Of a DNA stretch of 14,663 nucleotides, positions 12,932-14,663 are shown in pieces (within the stretch, counting starts at the first letter, position 1; each line of letters opens with the position of its first letter). The stretch is from contig DOMW01000038.1 of the NCBI GenBank assembly GCA_003510345.1, positions 1-14,663 on the forward strand, in the 5' to 3' direction. The stretch comes from Clostridiales bacterium (GTDB taxonomy: Bacteria > Bacillota > Clostridia > Christensenellales > Christensenellaceae). The notes beneath the pieces are model-generated. The model was not told the origin of the DNA. It was given only the letters and a program-made list of their open reading frames with translations, and ran no database searches. The position numbers and the translations under genes were made by a program.

Positions 12932-14011
12932 ATGGCCTTAACTATTAAAGATATCGCGAAAAAAGCAGGCGTTTCGGAAGCGACAGTTTCTTTGGCGTTT
13001 AACGACAGCCCGCTGGTAAACGCAAACACAAAGGCGATGGTTTTGGAAATAGCGAAGGAGCTGAACTATCACCCAAACCTGATCGCCAAAAGCCTGGCAA
13101 CGAGAAAGAGTAATTCGATCGGCATTATCATACCGGATATCAATATTATATTTTACGCGAATGTTTTAAGGGTTGTCGATATTCTGGTGAAGCAAAAGGG
13201 CTACAGCCTTGTGATGGCGATGTCGGGAAACGACCCCAAAAGAGAATCGGAGATCATCAGGGAGTTTATCGCCAAACGCTGTGAGGGCGTGATGGTCATA
13301 CCGAGTATATTGGTGCCGTCGGGCGAACCGGCGAAATACCTCAGCGAATACAGGCGGGAATTGGATCGGTTTGATATCCCGGTGGTCTATCTTACCTCCC
13401 TCTATCCGGTAGAAAACGTCAAATATGTGATGGGGGATATTGAAGAAGGGACTTATAAACTGGTAAGCCACCTGATGGGCTATGGGCACAGGGAGATTGT
13501 GTTTATCGGCGGCAAGGAATACATACCGACGACGAGCTTGCGCCGCAGCGGCTACAGCCGGGCGTTTTCAGAGCATGACCTGCCCGTTAAGGCGGAGAAC
13601 CTGATAGAGTGCGAGAATCTGTATTTCAGCGACGCGGTGAAGGCGATGGAAAAGCTGGTGAGGGAGCGGGATGATTTCACGGCGGTGGTCGCGATGAACG
13701 ATGAAATGGCGATCGGCGTACTGAAAGTATTGCACAATGCGGGTATCCGCGTACCCGAGGATGTGTCACTTGTGGGATATGACAATACAAACTATTCGGC
13801 GGTGGCTACAGTGGGCATCACAACGATGGATTCCGATGTCGAACGAACCTGCGGGTTCGCAATTGATATGTTGCTTGCTATCATGAGCAAGGAAGAAATA
13901 AAAGAAAAGCACATTAGAATAAAACCCACCATGATAAAACGCCAATCGGTAGGGCCGGTAACGGAGCAAAAGCGTTTGGTGTGGAATGGTGAAACTGTAA
14001 CAAAGGCGTAA
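12932..14011 (+). CDS. LacI-family transcriptional regulator (359 aa)
   Basis: ATG 12932 follows AAGGCGG (12919-12925). The N-terminal helix-turn-helix reads LTIKDIAKKAGVSEATVSLA, followed by the hinge helix (NLIAKSLATRKS, about 50-61). A periplasmic-binding-protein-like sensor domain follows (about 62-345), with the usual landmarks IGIIIPDI, EGVMVIPS, GHREIVFIGG, AVVAMNDEMAIGVL and DVSLVGYDN. The length is normal for the family. It likely represses or activates the lipoprotein/transport genes on its right, whose upstream region carries three copies of its probable operator, and itself through the site at 12852. The ligand is probably a sugar but cannot be read from the sequence. Confidence 0.93.
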   Translation: MALTIKDIAKKAGVSEATVSLAFNDSPLVNANTKAMVLEIAKELNYHPNLIAKSLATRKSNSIGIIIPDINIIFYANVLRVVDILVKQKGYSLVMAMSGNDPKRESEIIREFIAKRCEGVMVIPSILVPSGEPAKYLSEYRRELDRFDIPVVYLTSLYPVENVKYVMGDIEEGTYKLVSHLMGYGHREIVFIGGKEYIPTTSLRRSGYSRAFSEHDLPVKAENLIECENLYFSDAVKAMEKLVRERDDFTAVVAMNDEMAIGVLKVLHNAGIRVPEDVSLVGYDNTNYSAVATVGITTMDSDVERTCGFAIDMLLAIMSKEEIKEKHIRIKPTMIKRQSVGPVTEQKRLVWNGETVTKA

Positions 14012-14058
14012 CGGGGGAATATCGTAAGACACGGGCGCCTATAGAATTTATAGTGACA

Positions 14059-14074
14059 ATTAAACCGCTTTAAA
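14059..14074. promoter_or_regulatory. LacI-type operator copy 1 downstream of the regulator
   Basis: ATTAAACCGCTTTAAA matches 14 of 16 positions of the palindrome at 12852-12867 and keeps the central CG. Confidence 0.65.
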
Positions 14075-14154
14075 CCGCGGACAGGCAGCGTGAGAACGCA
14101 AAAATGACAAGACAGGCAAGCGCATCGCCGTACGGCGGGAAACATATACCGAAA

Positions 14155-14170
14155 ATTAAACCGCTTTAAA
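14155..14170. promoter_or_regulatory. LacI-type operator copy 2
   Basis: Identical to copy 1 in all 16 bases and 96 bp downstream of it. Confidence 0.65.
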
Positions 14171-14250
14171 TCGCGAACAGGCAGCGCGCGGACGTAAAAA
14201 CGGCAGGACAGGCAAGCGCGTCGCCGCACGGCGGGGGACATATACCGGAA

Positions 14251-14266
14251 ATTAAACCGCTTTAAA
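14251..14266. promoter_or_regulatory. LacI-type operator copy 3
   Basis: Identical to copies 1 and 2, again 96 bp further. The repeat unit ends directly after the operator, where the sequence changes to GAGGGAAATGG. Confidence 0.65.
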
Positions 14267-14273
14267 GAGGGAA

Positions 14274-14363
14274 ATGGCCATCAAAAAAAGATTTAGTTTT
14301 GCGTCAAAAGGCGCAATCGATAGCACTAAGAAAGGAGAAGGTTTACATTTTGCCGCGATATAG
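14274..14363 (+). CDS. Possible small ORF upstream of the lipoprotein gene (29 aa)
   Basis: ATG 14274 to TAG 14361-14363 encodes a basic peptide starting MAIKKRFSFASKG. GAGGG lies only two bases before the ATG, which is too close for good initiation. A hairpin inside it (TTGCGTC-AAAA-GGCGCAA, 14299-14316) and AAAGGAG at 14331-14337 suggest that this stretch may instead be a structured leader RNA. This is a weak call. Confidence 0.2.
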   Translation: MAIKKRFSFASKGAIDSTKKGEGLHFAAI

Positions 14364-14562
14364 CGGCGGCACACCAGGTAACCGCTGATCAATGCAGGCC
14401 ACGCGTCTTTCCGGCTCTTTTCGCCCGCGCCCGCGCCGTCAGAACCCGCCCATAGCGCTGCTTATGAACGGAACCTGTCGGCACTGCCACGAACAAAAAT
14501 GGCTCGGAAATCCACAGACCCGCTTTAATCATCGGTTATCAAAGACAATTTAGGAGGAGAGT
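14364..14562. other. Untranslated leader before the lipoprotein gene
   Basis: No gene or clear promoter is seen in these 200 bases. They are C-rich, unlike the flanking coding DNA. A half-operator-like CCGCTTTAA lies at about 14520-14528. The strong ribosome site TAGGAGGAGA (14551-14560) belongs to the following gene. The length would allow a structured regulatory RNA, but I recognise no known riboswitch class. Confidence 0.4.
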
Positions 14563-14663
14563 ATGAAAAAGTTTTTAGCAATTTGTATGGTAGCAGTAAT
14601 GGCAGTCGCGCTTTTTACAGCGTGCAGCGACCCCGCGGAAGCCCCGGCAAGTGAAGCCCCGGC
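14563..14663 (+). CDS. Lipoprotein, probably a solute-binding component of a sugar ABC transporter (partial)
   Basis: ATG 14563 sits after AGGAGGAGA. The first 20 residues form a lipoprotein signal peptide: KK, a hydrophobic core, then LFTAC with the lipidated cysteine at C21. The next residues are a low-complexity Pro/Ala/Ser/Glu linker (SDPAEAPASEAP), typical of the start of Gram-positive solute-binding lipoproteins. The gene runs off the window after 33 codons. Its place behind a LacI regulator with an operator cluster suggests carbohydrate uptake. The binding domain itself is not visible, so the substrate is unknown. Confidence 0.75.
   Translation, partial: MKKFLAICMVAVMAVALFTACSDPAEAPASEAP

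Larger units (their letters stand above)
14059..14266. repeat. 96-bp tandem repeat carrying LacI operators (two full units plus the operator of a third)
   Basis: Unit 1 is 14059-14154, unit 2 is 14155-14250, and the operator of unit 3 is 14251-14266. The two full units differ at about 14 of 96 positions, nearly all of them transitions. Each starts with the operator-like ATTAAACCGCTTTAAA. Each also carries ACAGGCAGCG, GACAGGCAAGCGC, a CGCCGyACGGCG palindrome and ACATATACCG. There is no indel between the units. A reverse-strand open frame across them exists only because 96 is divisible by three, and is not considered a gene. Confidence 0.85.

Noticed and set aside
13792..14241. Long reverse-strand open frame with a repeating 32-residue pattern
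   Set aside because: The pattern arises from the 96-bp tandem repeat, the frame overlaps the LacI gene, and no ribosome site or gene-like composition supports it.
14059..14266. CRISPR array
   Set aside because: The repeat is 96 bp and directly tandem with no variable spacers, and no cas genes are present.
14267..14562. Known riboswitch before the lipoprotein gene
   Set aside because: A small hairpin and a long leader are present, but no conserved core of a riboswitch class that I know could be matched.

Overview
The window is 14.7 kb of moderately GC-rich bacterial DNA. It most likely comes from an anaerobic member of the Bacillota (Clostridia-like). The reasons are strong AGGAGG-type ribosome binding sites, a LacI regulator next to a lipoprotein gene of solute-binding type, and a peptide-export locus with double-glycine leaders. 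This assignment is inference; no rRNA or tRNA gene is present to test it.

Left part (1-3289): the end of a membrane/zinc-ribbon protein, a large soluble protein of unknown function (237-2816), a probable terminator (about 2953-2985), and a gene-poor stretch. That stretch holds a coding remnant (3057-3155) and a palindromic dispersed-type repeat (3197-3257) that sits directly against a sensor/phosphatase gene lacking its 5' end.

Centre (3290-11028): a SpoIIE-type phosphatase with Cache and HAMP regions is followed by a compact export operon. The operon has a 66-residue protein that looks like only the N-terminal anchor of an NHLM-type HlyD secretion protein, a C39 peptidase-ABC transporter, a second ABC transporter of the NHLM partner type, and a 255-residue protein with an HExxH...ExxxD metallopeptidase signature. 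Next come a 61-residue protein whose tail resembles a peptide leader and an overlapping ECF sigma factor.

Peptide array (11101-12644): four genes with strong ribosome binding sites encode 91-107 residue precursors with a short double-glycine leader (consensus close to DDELEAVAGG). A decayed fifth copy lies between the second and third. Three precursors and the relic share an unusual hydrophilic core with a CxC pair and a KCYxCGK pair, suggestive of a small metal-binding or disulfide-bonded domain. The first precursor has a different six-cysteine core. The sigma operon and the peptide array both start with the same two-part element, TTGTGAC(A/G)AA, 13 bases, CGTATAAACG. This looks like an autoregulated ECF promoter. 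The likely picture is that the ECF factor switches on itself and the peptides, C39 removes the leaders, and the two ABC proteins export the cores. No lanthipeptide, radical SAM or other recognised modification enzyme is seen.

Right part (12645-14663): a probable terminator, then a LacI-family regulator with a perfect 16-bp palindrome just upstream of its promoter. Downstream, three near-copies of that palindrome lie exactly 96 bp apart in a tandem repeat, ahead of the start of a lipoprotein gene (probably a sugar-binding component) that runs off the window.
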